This document shows, piece after piece, positions 48,866-59,800 of a DNA stretch of 64,000 bases (its first letter is position 1; each line of letters starts with the position of its first letter). The notes beneath the pieces were generated by a model. That model ran no database searches. It was not told the DNA's origin and was given only the letters and a program-made list of their open reading frames with translations. A program made the translations under genes and the position numbers. This DNA is from Huiozyma naganishii CBS 8797 (taxonomy: Eukaryota; Ascomycota; Saccharomycetes; Saccharomycetales; Saccharomycetaceae): assembly GCF_000348985.1 (NCBI RefSeq), contig NC_035928.1, positions 62,001 through 126,000 of the forward strand, given 5' to 3'.

Positions 48866-51088
48866 ATGGGGATAGTACAGAACAATGACTTGTTGATGGA
48901 TGTGGACGCAATGGACTTCGTTGACGATTCGTCGAGCGAGATATCAGACACCAGCAATACCCCAGTGGGAATTGCTGACCAGTCGTTTGACAGAGACCCT
49001 GTAACGGGAGAAATAAGTATGAAACTGACCTCTGTTTGTGAATTACCCCTGCGGAAGGGCGAGCTTGGTCACTTGAAGTTTAAGTTGGGACCTGTCGCTT
49101 CCAGTAATGTGGCATTTTTGACCATGGAGAACCAACATACAATCTACCCGGTGAGAATACCACGCTTGGATACAAGTGCCCGCTTTTCTGAATACATCAA
49201 GAAGCTGTTCGAGATTTACGAATCGCTTGGAGACGACAGAGCGTACTCGATCCCCACCATTGGGGTGATCAACACCGATTCTCAAAATGAGCATGTTGCT
49301 GCTGTCAACCTCGCGATGGACGCACTCGTTTCAGAACTGGAAATGTTTATCGACGCTCTCAAAGAAGACGATAGATACCTGACGCGGTTTTTGGAGCTCG
49401 AGGAAAGCTTGACAATTTTGAACTGCCTGCGATTGAATTACTTCATCATCGATTCCCCTGATTCGGAGAGCATACGAGATAACTTCACTACTTCGTTGCT
49501 GAAGTGGGTCAACCGGTCCGATGGCGAGCCCAACTCAGACTACATCGAGCAAGTGTTTCAATTGGCGTCCCCCGAAAAGCAAGTATTTGAAACGTCTTTC
49601 TTTTGGAAACTTCTAAATCAGCTGCTCCTGAGAGGACTTTTCCAACAGGCGGTGGGCTGCATTGAAAGATCTGAGCTCATACCGTACTTGGAAAAGACAT
49701 GTGACGTATCCGCCTCTGCGGTGATAAACTTGGTTCAGCTGGTGAACCAGTATCCCTTAGAGAATGCGGACACTTTCAGAGAATGGAAGTCGCTAACGCT
49801 TGAGCTGTCGCAAAATTTTGCAAACAGCGAAACTGATATAGGTACAGAATTGCGGGGTTATTTGGAGGACACGTTGCTGCTAGTGAGTGGTAACGAGGAT
49901 AAAATTGTCCGTTACTCGAGAACTTGGTATGAGTCCTTTTGTGGGTTTCTACTATACTATATCCCGTCTCTAGAGCTGGCTCCGGAATACCTAGAGATCT
50001 CGTTGAAGAATAACCCTCTAGACATAACAAACAGTTGGGAACGCAGCTGTGCTGATATAATAAAAGGTAGCGTGTACTCCATTCTGCCCGTCTTAGAGTC
50101 TCTGGATGCGTGCACTGCCTCCTTCACGGCGGCGTTGGTGGAGGCAAAGGGTCTGCTGGAAACCAATTTTGCAAATGAATTGGAACAGTCGGAGGATAAC
50201 CTCTTTTCAAATGGTATGGCGAACTATATGTTGAGCAACTTTGCCTTGGAATTGTGTTCTATGGATGACAAATCGTTATGGCCTGTGGCAATCGGTATTA
50301 TCAGTCTAGTTCCCTCTGTGAGCACGAGCGCCAAAAAAGCTGCTATATCGGAACTTTTGGAACATTACCCTTTCAAAACGAACGACGACATTGAGTGGCT
50401 ACTGAGTGTTTGTGCACAATGGAAACTACCAGAGGTTGCCAAATCTGTCTACACAATGCTTGGTACGTCTATGATAAACGAGGGGAAGACAATCGAAGCG
50501 ATGACAAATTTCAGCAAAGCTGGGAAGTTTGATTTAGTGAAGGACTTTTCTTGGACTCTGTTCGAGGCGTCCGCTTTACAGGGCTCCCCACTGGGTGACG
50601 AAATCCTAGACTCTATTGTCAGCACAGGTATGCTTGATAGCAACCACAACATGGTTATATCGGATGAAATATTGGACACATTGGTAACAGACGCGATGAG
50701 GCAGGCGCTTGCCCCCTACGCCGTGTTATTCAGATTCTACGATGCGCAACAGCAAGGGAATTCAGATTTGGCACTGGAGTTGTTGATGCTGCTGATCACG
50801 TTCCCATACCTACCGGACTGCTACTTCGTTCTATTGGTTTGCAAGTTTCTGTACCCTATTTTCCTCCTAAACGATTCCACCGTCATAGATGAGGCGACAG
50901 TACTGACGATCATGAACGCCATCGAGACGAAATGGAACTCTATAGATGAAAAATCACAAAACATTTATGATGAGGTGGTTTCGAAGGACGATAAAGATTT
51001 GAGGACGGTCCTACCGGACGATTTGGACGATTTGTTGAAGAGAGTCCGGCAGAAGCTGAGCTTCAAGCTATGTCAAGAGTTTATGTAG
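48866..51088 (+). CDS. NUP85: Nup85, nuclear pore Y-complex subunit
   Basis: 740 residues from ATG 48866 (S. cerevisiae Nup85 is about 744). The open frame extends 72 codons upstream but contains no ATG, so the first ATG is used. The N-terminus is acidic (DVDAMDFVDDSSSEI), followed by the strand that completes the Seh1 propeller, then an all-helical ACE1 domain. Nup85 is a core of the Nup84 (Y) complex, forming the pore scaffold on both membrane faces and supporting mRNA export. The order URB2-NUP85 divergent equals YJR041C-YJR042W, a segment that lies on chromosome X in S. cerevisiae, although its neighbours here come from chromosome V. Confidence 0.93.
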   Translation: MGIVQNNDLLMDVDAMDFVDDSSSEISDTSNTPVGIADQSFDRDPVTGEISMKLTSVCELPLRKGELGHLKFKLGPVASSNVAFLTMENQHTIYPVRIPRLDTSARFSEYIKKLFEIYESLGDDRAYSIPTIGVINTDSQNEHVAAVNLAMDALVSELEMFIDALKEDDRYLTRFLELEESLTILNCLRLNYFIIDSPDSESIRDNFTTSLLKWVNRSDGEPNSDYIEQVFQLASPEKQVFETSFFWKLLNQLLLRGLFQQAVGCIERSELIPYLEKTCDVSASAVINLVQLVNQYPLENADTFREWKSLTLELSQNFANSETDIGTELRGYLEDTLLLVSGNEDKIVRYSRTWYESFCGFLLYYIPSLELAPEYLEISLKNNPLDITNSWERSCADIIKGSVYSILPVLESLDACTASFTAALVEAKGLLETNFANELEQSEDNLFSNGMANYMLSNFALELCSMDDKSLWPVAIGIISLVPSVSTSAKKAAISELLEHYPFKTNDDIEWLLSVCAQWKLPEVAKSVYTMLGTSMINEGKTIEAMTNFSKAGKFDLVKDFSWTLFEASALQGSPLGDEILDSIVSTGMLDSNHNMVISDEILDTLVTDAMRQALAPYAVLFRFYDAQQQGNSDLALELLMLLITFPYLPDCYFVLLVCKFLYPIFLLNDSTVIDEATVLTIMNAIETKWNSIDEKSQNIYDEVVSKDDKDLRTVLPDDLDDLLKRVRQKLSFKLCQEFM

Positions 51089-51281
51089 AGTCACATCTTA
51101 TTGTTATAGCACGCATTATATGTAGTTAAAGAGGCGCATTCGTCACAAATGAAAAATTAGATAACAATGTGGTGGGTGCATTAACAAGCGGGTAGAGTTT
51201 AAAACACCAGTGTTCTTCACCACTTCTCTCTCTCTATATATAGACATATATATTTCCTCCCCTTTTTCATCCCACAAACTT

Positions 51282-51767
51282 CTAACAGACAACGTCCTGG
51301 GTAGCTCTCGAGTTCAACAGCAAAGCGACGATCAACCCGTACAAACCCAGCACTTCTGCGAAAATCAGGATAAGAATCATACCGACAAACAGTCTTGGTT
51401 GTTGGGAGGTACCTCTGACACCTGCATCACCGACAATACCAATGGCAAACCCTGCAGCGAGCCCACTCAGCCCAACCGAAAGCCCGGCACCAAGTTGGAT
51501 AAACCCGGTGTACAGGGCCTGTTTTTGGCCCAAAGAGTAGCAAACCAGCACGGATACGACCAGCCCGTAGATGGCTATAATACCAGCCATAATCACAGGG
51601 ACGATGTTCTTAAACAGCAAGTCTGGTCTTAAGACACAGGTGACACAGATACCGACACCGGACTTGGCAGTACCGTAAGCTGCACCGAGCGAGGTGAAAA
51701 CGATGGCAGCAGCGCAACCCATAGCGCCGAAGAAGGGGGCATAGACGGGACACAATTCACTAGACAT
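51282..51767 (-). CDS. VMA3: V-ATPase proteolipid subunit c
   Basis: 161 residues forming four transmembrane helices, nearly identical to S. cerevisiae Vma3 (160). The proton-binding glutamate is Glu138 in helix 4 ([14 protein letters not shown]). The internal duplication of two hairpins is visible ([15 protein letters not shown] and [18 protein letters not shown]). It forms the rotor ring of the vacuolar H+-ATPase. Synteny is YEL027W, inverted here with RIP1 and YEL023C. It ends [13 protein letters not shown] as the S. cerevisiae protein does. Upstream CT-rich and TATA-like sequence fits strong expression. Confidence 0.97.
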   Translation of the reverse strand: MSSELCPVYAPFFGAMGCAAAIVFTSLGAAYGTAKSGVGICVTCVLRPDLLFKNIVPVIMAGIIAIYGLVVSVLVCYSLGQKQALYTGFIQLGAGLSVGLSGLAAGFAIGIVGDAGVRGTSQQPRLFVGMILILIFAEVLGLYGLIVALLLNSRATQDVVC

Positions 51768-52287
51768 GGTGAGAATAATATTTTATTACTGGTGTGATTA
51801 ACTTCACTACGCTTCCTTAAACGACAAAGAGACGCAATCGATAGGGTGTTAATTCAGAGTAAATCATGGGAAACCTCTTCGTAATCAGCAACTGAACTGT
51901 TTCTACTTCTATATATTTTTTTTTCTCTTTTAAAAAATGCAACAGCAGCGGTTTCTGGGTAATTAGTAGAGGCACGACGTGCGGGACCGGAGTCCATAAA
52001 GAGGGTCGTCCCGGGCTGCGATTGGGTTCCAAAGAGTGTATAGTGGGCAACGTGGGGCCTGTTTGACCTGCGTGCTTTTTTGCAGTACTCTTGCGAGCGA
52101 GTTTGGCTCTTTCCTGGTCTTTTTTATGCACTATATTGTAGGAAGACCCAAATGTCGACAAGTAAACTCTGGTGCTTTCCAAGAGGTTTATGCAGAGGAG
52201 AGTTGACGCCAATGAGTTGTTGAGGGGATAAAAAGAAGTGATGTATTGGATCGGTTGCATAGTTGAGTTGAAATGGAAAAAATAAAT
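51768..52287. other. Intergenic VMA3-tRNA-iMet
   Basis: A 520-bp spacer with the VMA3 promoter. A long reverse frame crossing this stretch also crosses the tRNA gene and is not credible as protein. Nothing else is seen. Confidence 0.55.
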
Positions 52288-52359
52288 TAGCGCCGCTCGG
52301 TTTCGATCCGAGGACATCAGGGTTATGAGCCCTGCGCGCTTCCACTGCGCCACGGCGCT
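52288..52359 (-). tRNA. tiM(CAU): Initiator tRNA-Met (CAT)
   Basis: 72 nt. Read on the minus strand it starts AGCGCCGTGGCGCAGTGG, the anticodon arm is CAGGGCTCATAACCCTG, and the T arm has the eukaryotic initiator hallmark ATCGAAA instead of TTCGA. It ends GAGCGGCGCTA. The A1-U72 pair is that of the initiator. A T6 run (52277-52282 in A on the plus strand) terminates transcription. It is essentially identical to the S. cerevisiae initiator. No intron. Confidence 0.97.
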
Positions 52360-52793
52360 GCTAATCTGTAATTTCTGTGAAAAAGTACAATTGTATATAG
52401 ATAACCCACTGATGAATCTAGTTACCCTATAATTTAGGCTTGGTCTCTTTATTAGAGAACACCAACATACATACGAGCACATACGTACATATTGGTTTAT
52501 ATACGAGCGAGTGGAACGTCGCCCGCTCGCTCGCTCGATGTCTACGTACCGTTAGCGCCGAGCAGGGTAATGATCTAATTCTTATTTAGGTCATGATGTA
52601 GGTGTTACTACATCACATTTTTTTGGTAAACATGGAACTCACACAGTTCCAATCACGAGACACAGCTCTCGGTCACGACATACAACTGTCTCTTCTACGA
52701 GACACAAACAATAAGCTCTCTTCCACAAGGCAACACATCGCAATATACAACAAACAATACAAAAGCGTCACACCCTGCTTTAGTCAGCAGACT
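52360..52793. other. Intergenic downstream flank of tRNA-iMet, no gene
   Basis: AT-rich spacer upstream of the tRNA promoter with respect to its transcription. It holds one copy of a 24-bp repeat (52770-52793, ending TTAGTCAGCAGACT). No gene is supported. Confidence 0.5.
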
Positions 52794-52997
52794 TGATAGA
52801 AGTTTGAAACTGGAGACGTAAGTGAACCAGGAGTGTGGTGGGTTCTCCCAGCAGACGGTGCGTGCCCGACGCCGGAAGCTTCTCCCCGATATGAAGTATA
52901 AACGGGAAATACATAAATTGCGATGAGAATTTTTCCTCTTTTATAAGACGATAAGTAATGTAACATTGTACGAATACTTGACATTCCATTTCTGACA
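52794..52997 (-). repeat. Solo LTR, copy 1
   Basis: A 204-bp element with TG...CA ends on both strands (plus strand TGATAGAAG...TTTCTGACA), flanked by the exact 5-bp duplication AGACT (52789-52793 and 52998-53002). By the position of its TATA-like element (TTATAAAAG on the reverse strand) it is read on the minus strand. Its core, around CCGGAAGCTTCTCCCC, is shared in inverted orientation with 54809-55015. No internal retrotransposon sequence adjoins it. It lies 435 bp from the initiator tRNA gene, within the usual range for Ty-type insertion near Pol III genes. Confidence 0.8.
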
Positions 52998-54808
52998 AGA
53001 CTACACCCCACCTTAGTCAGCAGACTACGTATCTATAACGAACGGACAGACCCAAGCTAATGCGGTCTGATCCAGCTTCGCCAAATATTATATAAAGGCC
53101 ACAGATTCCAACCATTAGAATCCTTGTCTCACTTCCTTTATATATCCTCCTTCTATATAATCTTTATATAGGGAGGACAGACAATTGATCACTGTTGAAC
53201 TCTTATATACCTTAGAGTTTACTCAAAACAAAAATTATCATCAGCGCTATCTTACATTTTGAAAAACTACGTGACCTTCATATTTATACCTAGGTAATAG
53301 TGATAAATCTTTGTTTGACCGATTTTACGATGGCACTACTAGTTTGTATTGGCAGTACGACTCCTACTTCTTAGTAAATATCAAAGAACATTCTTTATAT
53401 GCCAGTTTTTATTGTAAAATTGTGAACATTGTGAGATTTCGTGAAACAGTTTCAGAGAGATAAGGGTTGACGGTTGGAATTAGGAAGATTGTTTCTTTGT
53501 ATTTGTATGCTTTGATAAACTTATTCAAATAATATATTAAAAATGTCCATTAAAGATTACCGTTATACAAAATACAACCAATAGTCCGCAGGTACATGCT
53601 CAAACAGTCACATATGTGCTCAAACAGTCACATATATGTACCTTACTTTGCTACCCCAGTGAGGGAGAATAGGAATTAGCTATAGTGAATTACTTTGATG
53701 CTGTGGTGAGTTTATTAAACAAGCTGTACGAGACCACTAATTGTCTGTTCTTTTTTCTACTATCATGTAGGCGGGCATTTATTTAATTTGTAGTCACATC
53801 TGTCAAATATGGAAGGGGAGAGCAGCTTAGAAATTGTATAGACCAAACTTCGTATTAGGAAAACTCTTTCATGGTCAATAAAATAAAGATTTAGAAGGTT
53901 ATGGAACTTATGAAACAGAAATGGACGTGCATATTCGGAACAAGATAATTATATACTAAATACTTTAAAAGGTCATCCTAAAAAACCTTAAACCAAATGT
54001 TCATTATAGAGCCCTCTAACAACAACTAAAACCAGTAAAACGGTTTGTGTCAACATATGATACTTTTCAATAATACAAAGTACATAATTAAAATAGACAA
54101 ACTGGGGTAATTGATCTTATTAATTTACAGCATGATAATAAGTTCCTTTTGAATAGAGTCTTTTTCGCCGTGGCTATTTATTGTAGTAGAGTATGTTAGA
54201 TGTTTTAATTTATTGGATATATAAGTACACGGTTTGGTGAACTCTTCGGTCCTGTATCAAAGAGGTCAGTTCATTTGATGTAGCTAGGCTTTATATATGT
54301 GAGGAATTTGGCCATCTCACAATGTGTACTTCGATTTTGACATCTTATCATTGTAATTTTGTAGAGCCAGCAGTTCTATAATGACCGACGTCTTGATCTT
54401 GTGTAGCATTCAAAAAATTAGTAATGTTCTCTGCTTACGTTTAGTTTTCATGTTTTGGAAGCATGTTACATGGTGAAAATTCTATTAAAATAATAAATAA
54501 AAAAAGAATATAATATCCAAAGTCCGTTGTGATCGAGTACTGTGCGTAGGGACAGTCTGACATTATTCTATACTTCTGATGTAAGTTATAGAGGCTCTAA
54601 CAATTGTACTGTAGTTCTTATATGCTCTTAGTTCTTAGTTCTGTACTGATCACTGGAACAAGGTTTTTATCAACTGGGCCTTTTAACGTCCAGCTCGTAT
54701 TGAACACTAGGCATAAAATCGGTGTGCCACACTCTCCGTACTAGCTGGAGTTACTGATGTGAAGTGTACGGTGATCTGACTGTTAGACTCCTGGTCAGAT
54801 ATTGCACT
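52998..54808. other. Gene-poor AT-rich stretch between the two LTRs
   Basis: No credible open frame. It contains the second copy of the 24-bp flank repeat (to 53026), a possible old LTR (about 53060-53220), an imperfect hairpin at 53145-53177 (TCCTCC...GGGAGGA) and a 20-bp tandem duplication at 53597-53635. The strong AT content and lack of coding sequence suggest relic DNA. Confidence 0.5.
53597..53635 (+). repeat. 20-bp tandem duplication
   Basis: TGCTCAAACAGTCACATAT is present twice, 53597-53615 and 53617-53635, with a 20-bp period. Confidence 0.9.
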
Positions 54809-55015
54809 TGTTGGATATTGGAATTCCGGCTTCGTACAATTTTACATTGCTTATCGTTATATAAAAGATGAAAAGAATTCATTGACAGTTTGTGTAACTC
54901 TCCTATATAATGCGTATACGGGGGAGAAGCTTCCGGCGCTCGGCAGTGACCGTCTGCTAGGAGACCCTGCCACACCTCAAACATGCGTAGTGTAGCATCA
55001 TTCTAGCTTCCAGCA
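54809..55015 (+). repeat. Solo LTR, copy 2
   Basis: A 207-bp element beginning TGTTGGATATTGGAATTCC and ending TTCCAGCA, with a TATATAAAAG box. The flanks GCACT (54804-54808) and GTACT (55016-55020) match 4/5. It shares its middle with copy 1 in opposite orientation. TGTTGG is the classical start of Ty1/copia-type yeast LTRs. No coding sequence is attached. Confidence 0.75.
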
Positions 55016-55325
55016 GTACTCAGTGTAAAAAAGGTTTCAGCTTCTAATGTATTAATTTACAATATTTTCCATAGTCTATATGAATAAGTGAATGACTACG
55101 TGCTTAATTTCTTCTATGTTATACATTAGTATACAAGACTAAGTGAGATTGGAATCATTTCTCTCTGTATAAAATTTTCCATCTCATTATCGTCTGGATG
55201 ATGTATCTCCAGATTATAATTTAACACTTAGCCGTATTTAGATGACCAGATGATGTAGTTCTTTGCAGCTGAAGCATCTAGCTCGGGCGCAACATTCCCT
55301 TCACACTTAGCCAGGTTACCGGACT
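55016..55325. other. AT-rich spacer, no gene
   Basis: Nothing supported between the solo LTR and the pseudogene. Confidence 0.5.
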
Positions 55326-56076
55326 TTAACATGGGTCCTGGCTGTACACCCCAAACCATGAGTATATTTTGCGTTTTTGACACGTTAACACACCGTTCGC
55401 TTGCAATAGATAGACCTGCTCATTACCCTTGGAACATCCGTGGTGGGGCCAAGCTGTTATTATCAGCATATGGGTTGACAGAGGGTTTAAAGCCGCGAAC
55501 GAATAGTGCCCCTGGAACATGCCTTGACATTGATCGGCATACGTAAATATGTCGAGCGCGCTACTACAGTCTTTCCCGTCCGAAACGGACATTATGTAGT
55601 TATCTCTATATTTCGCTCCAATGTTTTCAAAGTCAGGATCGTCTGCCGCAAGTACCTCAGGTTGAATTGCCAAGGGCATCGGCCTCAGCGGAAGCAGTGC
55701 AGTGTCTCCATAAACAATGTCTTGCACCTGGCCCACCGAGTGTGCCTTGACTTGACGTATCAGCAGTGTTAAAGAGGTTTAATCCTAACCCATTACCATA
55801 GATCGACACACAGTACACTAGTAACTGGGTAATTTGTGGGTTGGTAGCATTAAATTGTGTAGCGTCTAGATTAATGGTGCCGGAGTCATCGACATACACA
55901 TAGGTGTCGTTGGGCAGACCTCTGTGTTCAAGACACCAAAGGACATTGAGCCCTGCATTGACAGTGGAGTTACCAGCGTTGAGCGGATAGTCGCTATTCT
56001 GGTAGCCCCGTACAGTTTTGACTGCGCCTATAGTTAGCAGTATTAGAAAAGTAATTAATCACCTAGGTTGGTACAT
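55326..56076 (-). pseudogene. Broken gene for a secreted protein of unknown family
   Basis: An ATG at 56074-56076 reads MYQPR and then TGA (56059-56061). The same frame continues LITFLILLTIGAVKTVRG, a good signal peptide core, and further natural sequence with three N-glycosylation sequons (NST, NDT, NAT) to about 55760. There the open frame shifts, and coherent sequence continues to a TAA-type stop at 55326-55328. At least one nonsense mutation and one frameshift are therefore present in a gene of about 250 codons. Cysteines are spread over both parts. I do not recognise the family. It stands alone in the LTR-rich stretch next to CCH1. Confidence 0.6.
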
Positions 56077-56824
56077 GTTAAAGTTATTTTTCTTTTTTTA
56101 TTATCAACTTGATCGGTTTCTTTAAACAGAACTATGTAACGAACTACTTCTACTTAGAATCAAAAGAGTATTTCTTAAGTGCAATATTTCCTCTTTTTCA
56201 TTCTTCTCGTGTGAAACTACAGTCTGCAACTTATAACTTCACACAGAGTATTCTTAGTCATCGTGTCAGATAATGGTACCGTTTACTTCTACATTTAAAA
56301 TACAGTTCTATTTTCCAGTATTCTGGTCTTCAGAAATTGTTTTGAAAGATGTCAAACCAATTGCCTAGCGGGTGAAATTCACTTGGCTAGAGTTCCCCTT
56401 CAATTACGGGGCTATACTATTTCAAGATGCCCTATTACCCATAGTACTATATTATAAATTTATTACAAAGGGGGGGGGGGTCCACATTTTATTTTGGCAA
56501 GTAAGTTAGATACTAGAAAACTTGTGTCCATTGACAGACAGAGTTTCCAAACTGAACCTGTTCATCAAAAAGTATCCAAATCAAAGAACAAGATAACCTC
56601 TCAAAGCATGTTTCCTCTTGTACCCATTACTTGGGGCTCTCTACCCTTCTATACTTTTACTTTAAATAAGCGTCTATTTAATTAAGTCTTTAAACCTCTC
56701 TACTTTGAAAATTCATAGGACACGATCAAAAAAAAAGTACCCTTAGTCGTACCAGAACATGTTACACCTATCTTGTATAGGTGCAATAAATTTGGCAGCT
56801 CGTTTTGTTTAACTACAAATTCAC
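56077..56824. other. Intergenic pseudogene-CCH1, with an 11-G run
   Basis: An AT-rich spacer holding the 3' flank of CCH1. A run of eleven G (56470-56480) stands out. The short forward frame beginning near 56494 has no family resemblance. Confidence 0.5.
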
Positions 56825-59800
56825 TCAGGTATTTTCTTTCGAGTCTTCCTTATCCTTTTTGTCATCAACCCAACTCAACTGTTGGATCAAATCTGGACTC
56901 TCCTGGTCAACTCTACTCATATCTGGTGACCACATAAAGTTATCAACACCAAAGTCCATTCTAGGGGTTTCTATCGGAAGATTATCGGTAGAATCTCTTC
57001 TGTCCAATGTTGAATTTGCAAAATCATCATCTCCCATAAAATCCCCATCTTTAATCTTGAGATGAAAATACTTTTTCTTTAGATGATATTTCCATCTTGT
57101 CACAACCATATCTAGAACGTCAACATTTCTCTGATTATCCAAATATTTGTCCACCTTGTTCATATTGTACAAATGCCGAACATATTGGTCAATACCAAGA
57201 CACTCACGTGGATTATACGTTGTGTACAATGGGACGAGACACAACAGTCTGCTAAATTTAATCGCACCCTCATATGAATTTGTGTATCGTGTTTCTTGAA
57301 CAAATCTTCTGTACTGCAACCGTCTGTGAAGAATTTTTGCTTTATTAATGGTATTCAATTTTAGGTTTAAACCTTTCAAATCTACTTTAACATCATAGGG
57401 GTCGTCCGGATTCACTGTCATATAATGTTTGACAAGGTTGCTAATCGTTAGTGAGCCCTCCCAAACTTTGAACGAAAAAGTTCCATCAAATGAATGCATC
57501 AATTTTGGCAATAACGAGAATTCTAATTCACCAGTGCCATCCGGATCGTATTTAACCCAGGCTTCGACGTATTTCTTAATTTCAGTCCTATTGACGGGAG
57601 AGTGAGACCCACCGCTTCGATACACGTAACTGAAATTTCCGATGACCAAAGAGATAAACATGTTCATGAAAATGTACATCGACAGAACATTCCATGACAT
57701 CAGTAGTAGGTAGGCGTATATCCGGGAGCCACAGTCACTATAACCTGTCGTGGGATCGGTCGTACAAAACGGTTCAGCGACAGTCAAGTCATCCATAATA
57801 TAGTTCCAACCTTCACCGAAACTACATCTGAATAGAACGATCAGACTTTTTACGATAGTTCTAAAGTTAAGGTTGTCCGTTGTATTAGAACCAAGTCTAG
57901 TTAAACCAAAAATTTGGTTCAAGGCCATCGCATACACCAAAAATAGAATGGCCCAGGTATATGTTAAGGACAGAATGGGGGGTAAACTGGCAGTGGCGGT
58001 TTGTAATAATTCAGTTAACATGTCGCTCTGGGGGATGACGTACAAAAACATGATAAGATGGAAAAAATCCTTTAGATTATGGAACCAAACGTGATTAGGG
58101 TGGACGTGGAAACCAGTAATGGTTAGGATAAAGGAGACAGTAAGAATAAGAAATCTTAGCGTGTTCCACAAATGGGAACTATAAAGGTAGATCCCTTCAC
58201 CATACATCTGAAACAACTCTTGCAGTAGAAAGATACTCGTTGACACCATAAAAAAGACCTCAGAAAAAGTAACAAGTGCAGTCGAGTGAGAGTATGAAAT
58301 ACTCAACAAGACAACTATGTGCATGTAAAGGACAATTTGAAGGAATGTTGCATAGTAGAAGTTTTTCTTCTCAACGGCCAAGTGATAGAAAAATAATCTT
58401 GATTTTGATAATTCAAACAAATTAGGCTGCGCCAGTGGTTTTGTTTGTGAAAGCAGCTTCAAGGACTCTAACCAAGCTTTTTCTTCTGCAGTATAGTAGG
58501 CACTTCCCGTAGTTTTGGCATAGTTGCTAACGATGAATGAAACAAACAAATTCAAAATGAAAACCATGCTTAAGAAATTGAAAAAGATCATAAAAATTGC
58601 GTTCTTCGGGTCGCCTAGAGTTGAAGTTGCAGTCCCAACACCAGTACTGTTCATCAGATTAGTTAGTAGATCAACCCAACCTTCCAAGGATATAATTTCG
58701 AAAAGGGATCTTAACGAGCTAGGAAAAGAATCAAAATAAAGGTTTGGCTGAGAGTAGGTTCTAGGCATCATAACATCCCACTTGAAGACTTGGTTCGTGT
58801 ATTCATCAAAACAATGCGCACGATCAAGTGACCCATCGTTACATGTTCCTAATCTACCTCTGAATAGTCCCAGCCCCCAGATTGTAAAGGGGAATAACAA
58901 GGTAAAGGAAATAACACCTGCCTCGGTTATTTTCTTCATTCCTTTAAATAAAACCATGGTAAAAGTTTGTCTAGCAGTATTGCTGATAGTTAAGCATCTC
59001 AAAGCTCTCAGCGCTGAAAGCCCCTTGAAGATTCTTGAAAGGTTACCGTCATTTTTTAAGTATGCTATCAGGTAAATCCACATGTACATCAAAACCGAAA
59101 AATCGACAAGATTCCACGGGTTCTTTGTGTAAGCATTAGGTGAATAGACCCATCCATCAGCGACAGTCTTAACAATAAATTCCAAGGAGAATAAAACGAT
59201 GAACGCACAATCAATGTAAAGCGGCCAATCATGTTTTCTTATATGGTTTTTTTTCCTGTAGAGAGGTGTGACAAAGCAAGAAACGATGACCAAGAGGACA
59301 GTCACAATTGCATAAGTGAAAACAAAGAGATCTCTTTCAATCTTACTGAAATATCGTCTCTTGGTGTACATGTCCGTATCATCCTCAAAGAAACGGACAC
59401 CATCCGTTCTTTTCCCGAAACTTGGGGGTACTAGTCTCTGGCAAAATCGTCTAAACCTGTGTCGGGGGGGAAAAATATAGTATGAGTAATTGAACGAGGG
59501 GTGGCTCTTTAAGTACTCTAACTTCTCGTCCTCAAACTCATTCAATTGAAGAATATACGTTTTTCCATCTATGCCATTCATTTCGGTGAATACAACTTCC
59601 GGTTTGCGATAAAACGGATTATTTTTAAAAAATCTCAACCGTTTCAACAATACAGGGAACTTGAAAACCTTATTTATCCAGTGAAGGACCACTTTCTGCT
59701 TGCTTTCCTTTTCCGAAGAATTTTCATTGATTTCCTTGGCTAAATCATCCATGTTATGTGCAATATTCATAATCGCCGTACCTCTGATTAAAAATTGCTT

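Noticed and set aside
51817..52482. A 221-codon reverse frame
   Set aside because: It reads through the initiator tRNA gene and a spacer and shows no protein family.
53030..54750. A point centromere in the long AT-rich gap
   Set aside because: I could not find a CDEI-CDEII-CDEIII arrangement at the right spacing, and the surrounding genes are not centromere-linked in related gene orders.
52998..54808. A possible full retrotransposon between the two LTRs
   Set aside because: The LTRs are in opposite orientation and the interval has no gag/pol frames.
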